Below are positions 41,227 to 49,765 of a DNA stretch of 64,000 nucleotides, piece by piece. Each line of letters opens with the position of its first letter. Within the stretch, counting starts at the first letter, position 1. The translations under genes were made by a program, and so were the position numbers. This DNA comes from Meiothermus sp. QL-1 (GTDB lineage: Bacteria; Deinococcota; Deinococci; Deinococcales; Thermaceae): the NCBI RefSeq assembly GCF_003351145.1, contig NZ_QQSV01000002.1, positions 248,001 to 312,000 of the forward strand, given 5' to 3'. Below the pieces are notes generated by a model. It made no database searches and was not told the origin of the DNA. It was given only the letters and a program-made list of their open reading frames with translations.

Positions 41227-41892
41227 ATGCCGCTTGGGAACCTCTTCGTGATGACCGGGGCCTCGGGGGTAGGCAAGGGCACCATCCGGGGGAGGCTGCT
41301 GGAGTACCACCGCATGTACTACTCCGTCTCCATGACCACCCGCTCCCCCAGGCCGGGCGAGCGCCACGGGGTGGACTACTACTTCGTGAGCCGGGAGGAG
41401 TTTGAGCGCCGAATTGCCCAGAACGGCTTTCTGGAGTACGCCCGCTATGTGGACGACTACTACGGCACCCCCAGAGAGCCGGTGGAGGAGGCCTTGCGAA
41501 GGGGTCAGGACGTGCTTTTGGAGATCGAGGTCCAAGGGGCCCTGCAGGTCAAGAAGGCCATGCCGGAGGCGGTGCTGGTTTTTATCGTTCCCCCCTCCCT
41601 CTCGGAGCTTCGCCGGCGGCTTTTGGTGCGGGGCACCGACAGCCTGGAGAAGATCCGCAAGCGCCTTCTGCGGGCTGAGGAGGAGATCCGGCTGGCCAGC
41701 GAGTTCAAGTACGTGGTGGTCAACGACCAGCTCGACAAAGCAGTCTCCGACTTTGCCGCCATCATCCAGGCCGAGCGGCTTCTGCAGCCGCGCATGGGGG
41801 AGGCCATCACCCAGGCCCTATCCAGGGACCCGGCGCTGGAGGCCGAGCTCGACGAGCTGGAGCGGCGGCTCGGCTCGGGGGGCTCAAAGTAG
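41227..41892 (+). CDS. gmk: Guanylate kinase
   Basis: 221 aa, slightly long at the C-terminus. Phosphorylates GMP to GDP with ATP. P-loop TGASGVGKGT (10-19), GMP-binding SVSMTTRSPRPGE (about 34-46) and VDYYFVSREEF, lid with RLLVRGTDS (about 136-144). The last 20 residues are an acidic helix (DPALEAELDELERRL) beyond the usual end. Overlaps the convergent SDR gene by 9 bp. Confidence 0.96.
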   Translation: MPLGNLFVMTGASGVGKGTIRGRLLEYHRMYYSVSMTTRSPRPGERHGVDYYFVSREEFERRIAQNGFLEYARYVDDYYGTPREPVEEALRRGQDVLLEIEVQGALQVKKAMPEAVLVFIVPPSLSELRRRLLVRGTDSLEKIRKRLLRAEEEIRLASEFKYVVVNDQLDKAVSDFAAIIQAERLLQPRMGEAITQALSRDPALEAELDELERRLGSGGSK

Positions 41893-42669
41893 GCTGCGTA
41901 GGGCTCCACCCTCGACCATAAGGGCCTGCCCGGTCAGGTAGCTGGCCCGCTCTGAGAGCAAGAACACCGCTACATCGGCGATTTCCTGGGGCGAGGCCAG
42001 GCGGCTCATCGGGATGAGGGCCGTTTGCTCGGCGTGGGCCGCTTCGAGGCTCACCCCCCTCTGTGCAGCGCGGTGGGCCAGAATTGCCTCCAATCGCTCG
42101 GTTTGGGTGTAGCCCGGGCCTAGGGTGTTGACCGTGATGCCCCAGGCAGCCACCTCCCGCGCCAGCGTCTTGGCGTAGCCGGTGAGCCCGGCCCGTAGGG
42201 TGTTGGAGAGGGCCAGGTTCTCGATGGGCTCCCTTACTGCCAGCGAGGTGATGTACAGGATGCGCCCGAACCGGCGGGCCTGCATGCCGGGCAGCAGGGC
42301 CCGGGTCAGGTCCACCATGGGGTACAGAAGCTGTTCAGCGGCGTTGTGCAGCTCCTCGGAACGGAGGGCTTGGGCCGGGCCCGGGGGAGGGCCCCCGGTG
42401 TTGCCCAGAAAAAGCTCCACCTGGCCCAGCCTTTCGAGCTCGGCGAGCAGGCGGGCCCGCTCGGGCGGACGGGAGAGGTCGGCCGGCACCGCGCGGGCCC
42501 AGCCCCCCTCGCGCTCAATTGCCCCTATCAGGGCCGAGAGCCTGTCTGGGTTCCGGGCCACCGCCACCACCCGTGCCCCCTCCCGGGCCAGGGTGAGGGC
42601 GACAGCCCGCCCGATGCCCTGTGAGGCCCCGGTTACTAGGGCCAGCCGGCCGGCGATGCCCAGGTCCAT
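41884..42669 (-). CDS. Short-chain dehydrogenase-like protein lacking the usual catalytic Tyr and Lys
   Basis: 261 aa. Nucleotide-binding TGASQGIG (14-21) and the NTGGPPPG motif (about 89-96) are clear, and the C-terminus has the FabG-like SYLTGQALMVEGG. At the active site, where classic SDRs have YxxxK, this one reads LALSNTLRAGL: Ser for Tyr and Arg for Lys; the preceding Ser (ITSLAV) is kept. A group of FabG-like proteins with NTGGP shares this change, so it is likely a lineage trait rather than decay. Reaction unknown. One base separates it from the upstream GNAT gene stop. Confidence 0.85.
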   Translation of the reverse strand: MDLGIAGRLALVTGASQGIGRAVALTLAREGARVVAVARNPDRLSALIGAIEREGGWARAVPADLSRPPERARLLAELERLGQVELFLGNTGGPPPGPAQALRSEELHNAAEQLLYPMVDLTRALLPGMQARRFGRILYITSLAVREPIENLALSNTLRAGLTGYAKTLAREVAAWGITVNTLGPGYTQTERLEAILAHRAAQRGVSLEAAHAEQTALIPMSRLASPQEIADVAVFLLSERASYLTGQALMVEGGALRSLL

Positions 42670-42670
42670 G

Positions 42671-43144
42671 TCATCGTAGGTGCTTCAGGTACCAGCAGAG
42701 GGTGGGGCCGCTGTCGCGCAGGTGGGTGAAGCCCATGCGCTCCCAGAAGCGCTTGGCCTGCTCGTTTTGGCCGTAGACCACGGCGTAGAGCCTCTCCATG
42801 CGGTTTTTCAGTAGGGCCTCGAGCTGCTCCACCGCGGCCTTGCCCAGGCCGCGCCCTTGCAGACTTTCCTCAATCAAGAGCAGGCTGATGGTGGCCGAGT
42901 GCCGGTCGGGGTGGGCCACCTTGTAGTCCAGGAACCCCACCACCCGCTCGCCCTGCCTGAGCAGCACCGCCTGGCGGCGGGTGTCGTGGCGCAGGGTCTC
43001 GAGCTCCCGCTGGATGTCGTTCAGGCTGGGGGTCTCCCCGCCTATGAGGGCGATGTAGGTGGGGCAGCTCAGGTACAGGTTGTGCACAACAGGGGCCAGG
43101 TCGCTGGTGACGGGCAGGAACTCGAGCTGCGTGGAAACCCTCAT
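42671..43144 (-). CDS. GNAT-family N-acetyltransferase
   Basis: 157 aa. Acetyl-CoA pyrophosphate loop SLQGRGLGKAAVEQLE (about 94-109), beta-4 ISLLLIEE, and C-terminal NEQAKRFWERMGF typical of the family. Acceptor substrate unknown. Its TGA stop is one base before the ATG of the SDR gene, so the two are co-translated. Confidence 0.88.
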   Translation of the reverse strand: MRVSTQLEFLPVTSDLAPVVHNLYLSCPTYIALIGGETPSLNDIQRELETLRHDTRRQAVLLRQGERVVGFLDYKVAHPDRHSATISLLLIEESLQGRGLGKAAVEQLEALLKNRMERLYAVVYGQNEQAKRFWERMGFTHLRDSGPTLCWYLKHLR

Positions 43145-43241
43145 AGGCGCTTGTCTAGGATTTTAACCCAGTCCGGCCCGGCCTGGGGTGTATTTTGCGC
43201 CTGAAAGTGCGACCCCCGGGGCGGGCCCGGGGGTTGTGGCT
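43145..43241 (-). terminator. csp terminator hairpin
   Basis: Arms ACCCCCGGG (43212-43220) and CCCGGGGGT (43226-43234) with a GCGGG loop, 7 bp past the csp stop on the minus strand. The remaining bases up to 43145 carry the upstream region of the GNAT gene; no clear -10. Confidence 0.65.
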
Positions 43242-43469
43242 CTAGGAGCGCCTGGCCGGCTCTACCACGCTCACATTCGCAGCTTGGGGACCCTTACCGT
43301 TCTTGCCGGGTTCAATCTCAAAGGTGACCACGTCGCCCTCGTTCAGGGTGCGAAAACCCCGCGCCTGGATGGCGCTGTAGTGCACGAAGACGTCCGGCTC
43401 GCCCCCTTCCCGCTGGATGAAGCCGTAGCCCTTTTCCGCGTTAAACCACTTGACTCGACCTCTATGCAT
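43242..43469 (-). CDS. csp: Cold-shock-domain protein
   Basis: 75 aa. RNA chaperone with RNP1 KGYGFIQ (13-19) and RNP2 VFVHYSAI (27-34). The C-terminus is a few residues longer than CspA. AAGGAG ribosome site 6 nt before the ATG. Last gene after acpP on the same strand, with a long 184-nt leader that includes a strong hairpin next to the ribosome site. Confidence 0.96.
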   Translation of the reverse strand: MHRGRVKWFNAEKGYGFIQREGGEPDVFVHYSAIQARGFRTLNEGDVVTFEIEPGKNGKGPQAANVSVVEPARRS

Positions 43470-43653
43470 ACTGCTCCTTGCTACAGGCAGCTTCCACGGA
43501 AGCCGCCCGGCCCAGGACTAAGGCGCTGAACTACCCAAAGGTCGCCTGGCCCAGGCCGGGTCGCGAGCCGCTGCAACCAGACCGGGGACAAAACAACACG
43601 GGCCACCTTACACTCCCAGACGCCCGTAGGATAGCATTCCCTGCCCGCCCTGT
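43470..43653 (-). promoter_or_regulatory. Long csp leader with hairpin next to the ribosome site
   Basis: No gene seen. On the minus strand GGCGGCTTCC-GT-GGAAGCTGCC (43486-43507) forms a 9-10 bp stem ending 7 bases before AAGGAG. A long structured leader is usual for cold-shock mRNAs and may act as a thermosensor. Confidence 0.5.
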
Positions 43654-43893
43654 CTACTGGCCGGCCTGCTTGGACTGGATGAAGTCGATGGCGTCCTGTA
43701 CGGTGCGGATTTTCTCTGCCTCCTCGTCGGAAATCTCCAGGCCGAACTTGTCCTCCAGGCCCATGATGAGCTCCACCGTGTCCAGGCTGTCGGCGCCCAG
43801 GTCCTCGATGAAGCGGGCTTCGGGCACCACCTTTTCCGGATCAACGCCCAGTTTGTCCACAATTACCTCGCGGATATCGTCCAGGATAGCCAT
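43654..43893 (-). CDS. acpP: Acyl carrier protein
   Basis: 79 aa, acidic. Carries acyl chains during fatty-acid synthesis through phosphopantetheine on Ser36 in [17 protein letters not shown] site before the ATG. Follows fabG after 73 bp, where TAGAAT (43932-43937) suggests its own promoter in addition to read-through, as expected for an abundant protein. Confidence 0.98.
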   Translation of the reverse strand: MAILDDIREVIVDKLGVDPEKVVPEARFIEDLGADSLDTVELIMGLEDKFGLEISDEEAEKIRTVQDAIDFIQSKQAGQ

Positions 43894-43931
43894 GTTCGAA
43901 CCTCCACGTCGGGGCTTACTTCACCTGCGGG

Positions 43932-43937
43932 ATTCTA
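43932..43937 (-). promoter_or_regulatory. acpP: -10 element of an acpP promoter
   Basis: TAGAAT on the minus strand in the 73-bp gap between fabG and acpP, about 40 nt before the ATG. The -35 is weak. Confidence 0.5.
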
Positions 43938-43966
43938 CCACAACTGGACCCGAGAAGACGGCCTGC

Positions 43967-44704
43967 CTAGTGGGGGGTCAGGCCCCCGTCCACGCACAGG
44001 GTTTGGCCGGTGATGTAGCCCGCCTCATCGGAGACTAAGAAGGCCACCGCCTGGGCTACCTCCTCGGGCTTACCGAAGCGCCCGGCGGGAATCTGTCGGA
44101 GGTACCCGTGCGCCACCTCCTCAGGAAGGCGCGCGGTCATATCGGACTCGATGAACCCTGGCGCAACGGCATTGACGGTGATGCCCCGGCTGGCGTACTC
44201 CTTGGCCACGGCCCGGGTGAAGCCGATGAGCCCCGCCTTGGCCGCCACGTAGTTGGCCTGGCCTGGGTTGCCCAGGATGCCCACCACGCTGCTGATGTTG
44301 ACCACCCGGCCCCAGCGGGCGCGCATCATCAGCTTGATGGCCTCCCGGGTGGTGTGGAAGATGGCGCTCAGGTTGGTGGCGATGACCGCATCCCAGTCCT
44401 CGTCCTTCATGCGGATGAGAAGGGTGTCGCGGGTGATGCCGGCGTTGTTGACCAGCACCTCCAGCCCCCCCAGGGCAGCGTGGGCCTCGACCACCAGCCT
44501 CTGCGCGGCTTCGGGGTGGCGCAGGTCGGCCCCTAACACCACCACCTGCGGTGCCCCCAGGGCCCGGGCCTCCTCGGCGGTGGCCCGGGCCGCGGCCTCG
44601 TTGCCGGCGTAGTGCACAGCCAGGGCGTACCCCCGCCGGGCCAGCTCGAGCGCAATCGCCCGCCCAATCCCTCTCGACGAACCGGTTACCAGCGCTTTTC
44701 GCAT
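43967..44704 (-). CDS. fabG: 3-oxoacyl-ACP reductase FabG
   Basis: 245 aa. NADPH-dependent reduction of 3-oxoacyl-ACP. TGSSRGIGRA (7-16), NNAGITRD (about 86-93), catalytic Ser-Tyr-Lys in ISSVVGILGNPGQANYVAAK (about 137-156). Complete classical SDR, unlike the SDR at 41884. Starts 19 bp inside fabD, so translation is coupled. Part of fabH-fabD-fabG-acpP. Confidence 0.97.
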   Translation of the reverse strand: MRKALVTGSSRGIGRAIALELARRGYALAVHYAGNEAAARATAEEARALGAPQVVVLGADLRHPEAAQRLVVEAHAALGGLEVLVNNAGITRDTLLIRMKDEDWDAVIATNLSAIFHTTREAIKLMMRARWGRVVNISSVVGILGNPGQANYVAAKAGLIGFTRAVAKEYASRGITVNAVAPGFIESDMTARLPEEVAHGYLRQIPAGRFGKPEEVAQAVAFLVSDEAGYITGQTLCVDGGLTPH

Positions 44705-45615
44705 CCTGCCTCCTGCAAGTACCGGGTGATTTCCTCCGGTGTGGTGAGGGCCCGGGCCTCCACCCCTTCCAGGGTGCGCCCCACCAGGCCGGTGAGCACC
44801 TGGCCGGAGCCGAACTCGAGGTAGGTCCTCACCCCTCGCGCCTGCAGGTCCTTCAGCGTCTCCACCCAGCGCACCGGGTGGGTGATCTGGGTCAGGAGCA
44901 GTTCCCGGATCTGCTCAGGGTCCTCCTCGGGTTGGGCCCGCACGTTGGAGTAGACCGGGAAGCGGGGGGGGTGAAGCCTGACCTGGGCCAGCTCGGAGCG
45001 AAGCCGCTGCTGGGCGGGCCGCATCAGGGAGGAGTGGAAGGGGGCCGAGACCGCGAGCGGCACTACTCGGGCCCTGTGGGCCTTGAGCCGTTCGGTGGCC
45101 TGGGCAATGCCCTCTGTGGTGCCCGAGATGACGGTCTGCTCGGGGGCGTTGTAGTTGGCAATCTCTACCCCCTCGAGGCCCTCGATGAGCTCCTGAATGG
45201 TGGCGGCTGGCAGTTTGAGCACCGCGGCCATGGCCCCGGCCCCCACCGGCACCGCCTCTTGCATGTAGGCCCCCCGCTTGCGCACCAGCCGCAGGCCGTC
45301 CTCCAGGCTGAGGGTGCCTGCGGCCACGTGGGCCGTCCATTCGCCCAGGCTGTGCCCGGCGGCGAATTGGGGCGGGGGCCCCCCGGCCTCCAGATAGGCC
45401 TGGAAGGCGGCGTATCCCACGGCCAGCAGGGCCGGCTGCTGGTTGACGGTGAGCCTGAGCTCCTCCTCAGGGCCCTCCAACATCAGCCTGAGCAGGCCGG
45501 GCAGGACGGCCTCGGCCCGCTCCAGCGCCTCCCGCGCTGCCCTGGAGCCCTGGTAAAGGGCCCGGCCCATGCCCACCGCCTGCGACCCCTGACCCGGAAA
45601 AAGCGCTGCGACCAT
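44686..45615 (-). CDS. fabD: Malonyl-CoA:ACP transacylase FabD
   Basis: 309 aa. Loads malonyl groups on ACP. FPGQGSQAVGMG (6-17), active Ser in GHSLGEW (about 88-94), catalytic His in SAPFHSSLM (about 196). 8 bp after fabH and overlapping fabG. Confidence 0.97.
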   Translation of the reverse strand: MVAALFPGQGSQAVGMGRALYQGSRAAREALERAEAVLPGLLRLMLEGPEEELRLTVNQQPALLAVGYAAFQAYLEAGGPPPQFAAGHSLGEWTAHVAAGTLSLEDGLRLVRKRGAYMQEAVPVGAGAMAAVLKLPAATIQELIEGLEGVEIANYNAPEQTVISGTTEGIAQATERLKAHRARVVPLAVSAPFHSSLMRPAQQRLRSELAQVRLHPPRFPVYSNVRAQPEEDPEQIRELLLTQITHPVRWVETLKDLQARGVRTYLEFGSGQVLTGLVGRTLEGVEARALTTPEEITRYLQEAGCEKRW

Positions 45616-45623
45616 GCCTCACC

Positions 45624-46601
45624 TCAGTCGGGCTGCCACCAGGTCAGGACGCTGGCCGCCCAGGTCAGGCCTGCCCCGAAGGTCACGAAGAGGATGTGGT
45701 CCCCGTTCTTAATCTTCCCCGCGTCCAGAGCTTCCTGCAGGGCGATGGGGATGGAAGCGGTGGAGGTATTACCGTAGCGGTCCACGTTGACCCAGACCTG
45801 CTCGGGGGGAAGCCCCAGCCGCTCCCGGGCCGCCTCGATGATGCGGGCGTTGGCCTGGTGGGGAATCAGGTACTTGATATCCTCGGGCTTCAGCCCGGCC
45901 TTCTCGATTGCTTCCAGGGTGGCGGTGTTCATCACCCGCACCGCGAACTTGAAGACCTCCCGCCCATTCATGTAGGCATAGGGCCCCATGGGCGTTCCGT
46001 CCGGCAGGCAGGGGGCCACGCAGCGCAGGGTGAGCTCCCGACCGCCCGAACCGTCCGCCCCCAACACGAAGGAGCGGAAGCCGTAGCCCTCGGGCACCGG
46101 CCCGATCACCGCTGCCCCTGCCCCGTCGCCGAAGAGGACCGCGGTGGAGCGGTCGGAGAAGTCCAGAATTTTGGACAGGGTCTCCGAGCCGATGGCCAGG
46201 ACCTTGCGCGCCAGGCCGCTTTTGACCAGGGCGTGGGCCTGGGCGATGGCATAGCCCCAGCCCGGGCAGCCCGCCAGCAGGTCGTAGGCCCCGGCGTTGA
46301 GGCCGAAGCGGTCCTGCACCAAAGCCGCGGTGGCGGGAAAGAGGGCGTCGGGGGTGTTGGTGGCCACGATGACCAGGTCCACCCCCTCCAGGGCGCTGGG
46401 CCCGTGGCGGCGCACCAGGTCTTCCACCGCGCGGAAGGCCATGTGGGAGGTGTACTCCCCCTCGGCCGCCAGCCGGCGCTCGCGGATGCCGGTGCGCGTG
46501 ACGATCCACTCATCGGAGGTGTCCAGGAACTTCTCAAAGTCGTGGTTGGTCATGACCCGCTCGGGGGCATAACTGCCTAGCGCCAGGATACCTGTGTTCA
46601 A
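45624..46601 (-). CDS. fabH: 3-oxoacyl-ACP synthase III FabH
   Basis: 325 aa. Starts fatty-acid synthesis by condensing an acyl-CoA with malonyl-ACP. Catalytic Cys in DLLAGCPGWGYA (about 113), His in LIPHQANAR (about 248) and Asn in DRYGNTSTAS (about 278). TTG start at 46601 with a GGGGAGG site. Thermaceae make branched fatty acids, so the natural primers are probably isobutyryl-, isovaleryl- and 2-methylbutyryl-CoA, which the E1-E2 complex at 1-3 kb could supply (inference). Confidence 0.96.
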   Translation of the reverse strand: MNTGILALGSYAPERVMTNHDFEKFLDTSDEWIVTRTGIRERRLAAEGEYTSHMAFRAVEDLVRRHGPSALEGVDLVIVATNTPDALFPATAALVQDRFGLNAGAYDLLAGCPGWGYAIAQAHALVKSGLARKVLAIGSETLSKILDFSDRSTAVLFGDGAGAAVIGPVPEGYGFRSFVLGADGSGGRELTLRCVAPCLPDGTPMGPYAYMNGREVFKFAVRVMNTATLEAIEKAGLKPEDIKYLIPHQANARIIEAARERLGLPPEQVWVNVDRYGNTSTASIPIALQEALDAGKIKNGDHILFVTFGAGLTWAASVLTWWQPD

Positions 46602-46739
46602 CTTCGCCTCCCCAGAAGCCCTTCGGGCACTCCAACAAAGATATCACCCAGGGTCTAGAGGCCAAGCCCGGCCGGGGCAAAGCCTAAACCAAGTCTAAAA
46701 AGACCAGCCCCTAGGGCTGGCCAAAGGGAAGAAGGCCGG
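46602..46739 (-). terminator. rpmF terminator and fabH upstream region
   Basis: On the minus strand the stem GGCCAGCCC-TAG-GGGCTGG followed by TCTTTTT (46697-46722) is a good intrinsic terminator after rpmF. The 95 bp to fabH contain A/T-rich bases (TGATATCTTTG) that may be the fab promoter. plsX, which often lies here, is absent. Confidence 0.8.
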
Positions 46740-46931
46740 TTAGGCCCCCACCTCCAACACCTTGCGGCCGGCGTAGTAGCCGCACTGGTCGCAGACGGTG
46801 TGGGGGGGAATTTTAGCCCCGCACTGGGCGCACTTGACCAGGGTGGGTGGGGTGAGGGCCGAGACCACCGCCCGGCGGATGTCCCGGCGGGACTTGGAAA
46901 CCTTCTTTTTGGGTACAGGGTGCTTGGCCAT
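46740..46931 (-). CDS. rpmF: Ribosomal protein L32
   Basis: 63 aa. Basic N-terminus MAKHPVPKKKVSKSRRD and a zinc ribbon with CAQC (Cys34, Cys37) and CDQC (about Cys47, Cys50). All four zinc cysteines present. Ends before a terminator, so it is transcribed separately from the fab genes that often share its operon. Confidence 0.98.
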   Translation of the reverse strand: MAKHPVPKKKVSKSRRDIRRAVVSALTPPTLVKCAQCGAKIPPHTVCDQCGYYAGRKVLEVGA

Positions 46932-47042
46932 CTTGGGTCACTTCCTTCGCCAAACGGGCAAACCGCTCTCCAATCTACCCTCTACAAGGCAAAAGGTCAA
47001 CCGCCTTGGGGCCTGTTATGATGGGGCAGGTTTGGAGGAGCT

Positions 47043-47558
47043 ATGAGGCGAATCGTCGCGCTTGCGGCCCTTATCGTCGGATTGGCCTTTGCCCAGGTGC
47101 CCACCTACCCCGAGAACACCGTGGGCCTGGGCTATGGGGTGGGTCGGGGGCTTGTGCTCCAGGCCGGTGCTGCCCTGCCCTTCAGCCCTCTGGGAATTGA
47201 CACCGGGCTGGAGCTCGAGCTCATCGTGCCCACCACCTTTAACAACTTTGAGGCCTGGGCCCTTTTCAAGGCCAACCTGCTGCCCGCCCTGACCCTGGCC
47301 GATCTCTCGCTTTCAGCCGGGCTGGGCCTGGACCTGAGCTACAACACTCAAAACAGCGTCTTCGGCCTGCACCTGGGGCCCCTGGCCAGCCTGGAGATAC
47401 CCGGCGGGGCCGTTTCGGGGTATCTGGGCCTGGGCTTCAAGGGCGGCTTCAGCCTGGCCTACGGCCTGGGGGGGCGGCTGTACCTCGAGCCCATCGCCCT
47501 CGAGGTAGGCCTCTCCGACCGCTACCCCCTCAAGGTCGCCCTCCTCTACCTCTGGTAG
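47043..47558 (+). CDS. Secreted beta-barrel-like protein of unknown function
   Basis: 171 aa. Signal peptide (hydrophobic 5-15, cleavage after AFA at 17). The mature part is a series of alternating beta strands (VGLGYGVGRGLVLQAGAALPF, LSLSAGLGLDLSY) ending in LLYLW, an aromatic end like outer-membrane barrels. Eight short strands can be counted. GGAGGAG site; TATGAT about 20 nt upstream. Followed 6 bp later by the carboxylesterase gene, so probably an operon. Confidence 0.68.
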   Translation: MRRIVALAALIVGLAFAQVPTYPENTVGLGYGVGRGLVLQAGAALPFSPLGIDTGLELELIVPTTFNNFEAWALFKANLLPALTLADLSLSAGLGLDLSYNTQNSVFGLHLGPLASLEIPGGAVSGYLGLGFKGGFSLAYGLGGRLYLEPIALEVGLSDRYPLKVALLYLW

Positions 47559-47564
47559 CGGGGG

Positions 47565-49091
47565 ATGCGCTGGGCGCTCTTTCTCCTGGCGGCCTTGGGC
47601 CTGGCCTGGGCCCACCCCGTCTGGGTGCTCACCCCCCAGGGCCGCCTCCAGGGTGGGGTGAACGAGAAGGCCCAGGTGGCCTACTTCCTGGGCATCCCCT
47701 ACGCCCGGGCCGGGCGCTGGCAGGCCCCAGAGCCGGTGCTGGCGCTTCCTGGGGTCTTCCGGGCCACCGAGCCGGGCCCGGCCTGCCCCCAGCGGGGGGT
47801 CTTCACCACCCGGCTGGGGGGGTATCTTCCCCCTCAGAGCGAGGACTGCCTGAACCTGGCGGTCTGGGCCCCCCTCCGCCCCCCGCCCCCCGAGGGGTAC
47901 CCGGTGATGGTCTTCATCCACGGCGGCAGCTACACCGGGGGAGGCTGGGCCGAGCCCCTCTACGACGGCACCGCCCTGGCCGCGCGGGGGGTGGTGTTGG
48001 TGAGCCTCAACTACCGCCTGGGGCCCCTGGGCTGGCTGGCCCTGCCGGCCCTGCAGCGGGAGTCGCCCCGGGGCACCACCGGCAACTACGGGCTTTTGGA
48101 CATGCTCGAGGCCCTGCGCTGGGTGCAGCGGAACATCCGGGCTTTCGGGGGGAATCCGGATAACATCACCCTTTTTGGCCACTCGGCCGGGGGTATGGCG
48201 GTCTGCACCCTCTTGGCGGTGCCGGAGGCCCGCGGGCTTTTCCACAAGGCCATCCTCCAGTCGGGAGGGTGCGGCTACGTGCGCACCCTGGCCGAGGGTT
48301 TTGCCGCCGGGGCGCGCTGGGCGGCCCAGATGGGCTGCGCTGCGGACGACCTGGCCTGCCTGCGGGGGCTTCCCCTGGAGCGCATCTTTCCCCCAGAGGA
48401 CCGCAGCATCGGGGCTCTTCTAGAGCGGCTGGAGGCTGGGGAGTTCGCCCTGGTGCCCTGGAAGCCCCACCTGGACGGGGTGGTGCTCCCCAGGGTTCCG
48501 CTGGAGGCTTTGAGGGAGGGGGCGGCCGCAGATGTTCCCCTCATAGCCGGGGCCACCACCCAGGAGGCCTGGGGGGAGCGGGTTTTGGGTCCCTCGAGCT
48601 GGGCTGAGTTCGTTCGCCGGGTGGAGGAGAGGCTTCCCGGCCAGGGCCCGCGGGCCAGGCAGCTTTACCAGGCCCGCGCTTCCAGCCCAGCCGAGGCCTG
48701 GGCCTACTTCCAGACCGACCGCATCCTCTTCTGCCCGAGCCTGGCCGCCGCCCACGCCCAGGCCCCCCATGCCCCCGCCTACGCCTATTTGGTGGACTGG
48801 GCCTCCCCGGTGCTGCCAATTCTGGGGAGCTTCCACGGGATTGAGCTGCCGCTGCTTTTCGGCACCGAGCGGACCTGGCCGGCCCTGGCCTTGTTCCTTA
48901 CCCAGGAGGCCCTGGAGGGCTCCCGCTCTTTGGCCCAGGCCCTCCAGGAACACTGGGTGAACTTTGCGGCCACGGGGGCCCCCTACCTGCGCGGCTGGCC
49001 TGAGGTTAAAAGCGGCTACGCCCTGGCCCTGACGTTCCAGCCCGGCCTGGTGCCCGACCCCTTTCCCGAGCGCTGCGCCTTGTTTCGCTAG
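47565..49091 (+). CDS. Exported type-B carboxylesterase
   Basis: 508 aa, cholinesterase/type-B family. Signal peptide 1-16. Oxyanion HGGS (119-122), nucleophile Ser207 in GHSAGG, Glu in TTQEAWGE (about 329) and His in SFHGIELP (about 424). [10 protein letters not shown] (92-101) is the family signature. Hydrolyses esters outside the cytoplasm; natural substrate unknown. The disulfide pair Cys74/Cys95 is conserved in the family. Confidence 0.93.
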   Translation: MRWALFLLAALGLAWAHPVWVLTPQGRLQGGVNEKAQVAYFLGIPYARAGRWQAPEPVLALPGVFRATEPGPACPQRGVFTTRLGGYLPPQSEDCLNLAVWAPLRPPPPEGYPVMVFIHGGSYTGGGWAEPLYDGTALAARGVVLVSLNYRLGPLGWLALPALQRESPRGTTGNYGLLDMLEALRWVQRNIRAFGGNPDNITLFGHSAGGMAVCTLLAVPEARGLFHKAILQSGGCGYVRTLAEGFAAGARWAAQMGCAADDLACLRGLPLERIFPPEDRSIGALLERLEAGEFALVPWKPHLDGVVLPRVPLEALREGAAADVPLIAGATTQEAWGERVLGPSSWAEFVRRVEERLPGQGPRARQLYQARASSPAEAWAYFQTDRILFCPSLAAAHAQAPHAPAYAYLVDWASPVLPILGSFHGIELPLLFGTERTWPALALFLTQEALEGSRSLAQALQEHWVNFAATGAPYLRGWPEVKSGYALALTFQPGLVPDPFPERCALFR

Positions 49092-49114
49092 CGCCAAGCC
49101 CCTAGCATGATGGA

Positions 49115-49765
49115 GTGCCGGTGCTTCGGGTGTCTGCCGCCGACCAGTACCTCATCGCCACGGGCGATACCCCTTTGCTCGAGGTCTGGGCTGCCCTACC
49201 CCAGGGGCTCTACCCGCCCTTTCCCCCGGTGGAGCTGCCTGGGGGGCTGGACGGGCTTTTGCAGCGGGGGGGGTTTGGCCAGACCTTCTTTTTAGGGGGT
49301 GAGGTGCTGGGGCTTCTTTTTTCTACCCCCAGGGGCCGGCTGGTGCGGGCAGGGGGTCTTACGGTCAAGAACGTGCAGGGCTACGACCTGGTGCGCCCCT
49401 TCGTGGGAAGTTTTGGGGCCCTGGGGGTGGTACAGGAGACCACCTTGCGGCTCAGGCCGGGCCGGGCCTGGGTCTTTTTGCGGCGGGTGGGCGAGCTGGC
49501 CGAGCCCCCCCTCAGGCCCCGCTTTCTTTGGCAGGAGGGGGCCTACACCTACGCCCTGCACTTCGGCCACCCCCGGGAGGTGCAGCGCTTCAGGGACAGC
49601 TTCGGTGGGGAGGAGGTGGCCGGCTGGCTGGACTACCGGGGCTTCTTCCCCCGGGGTATGGGGATAGGGATGGGGCCGGTGGCCGACCTGCGCTTCGGCT
49701 GGGCCGACGGCGGCGCCAGGCCCGATATGCCCGAGGCCTACCGGTGGCTGGCGGAGGCGCTGTGA
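49115..49765 (+). CDS. Short GlcE-like FAD-binding protein (glycolate oxidase subunit family)
   Basis: 216 aa from the GTG at 49115, set by TAGCAT 6 nt upstream. It has the GlcE signature [26 protein letters not shown] (about 81-106, pieces of the FAD-binding PCMH domain) followed by LRLRPG. Normal GlcE is about 350 aa; the first half of the FAD domain is very reduced here and no frameshift is apparent. No glcD or glcF is adjacent. It may be a compact subunit of a glycolate or lactate oxidase encoded elsewhere. Overlaps the next gene by 4 bp (GTGA). Confidence 0.7.
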   Translation: MPVLRVSAADQYLIATGDTPLLEVWAALPQGLYPPFPPVELPGGLDGLLQRGGFGQTFFLGGEVLGLLFSTPRGRLVRAGGLTVKNVQGYDLVRPFVGSFGALGVVQETTLRLRPGRAWVFLRRVGELAEPPLRPRFLWQEGAYTYALHFGHPREVQRFRDSFGGEEVAGWLDYRGFFPRGMGIGMGPVADLRFGWADGGARPDMPEAYRWLAEAL

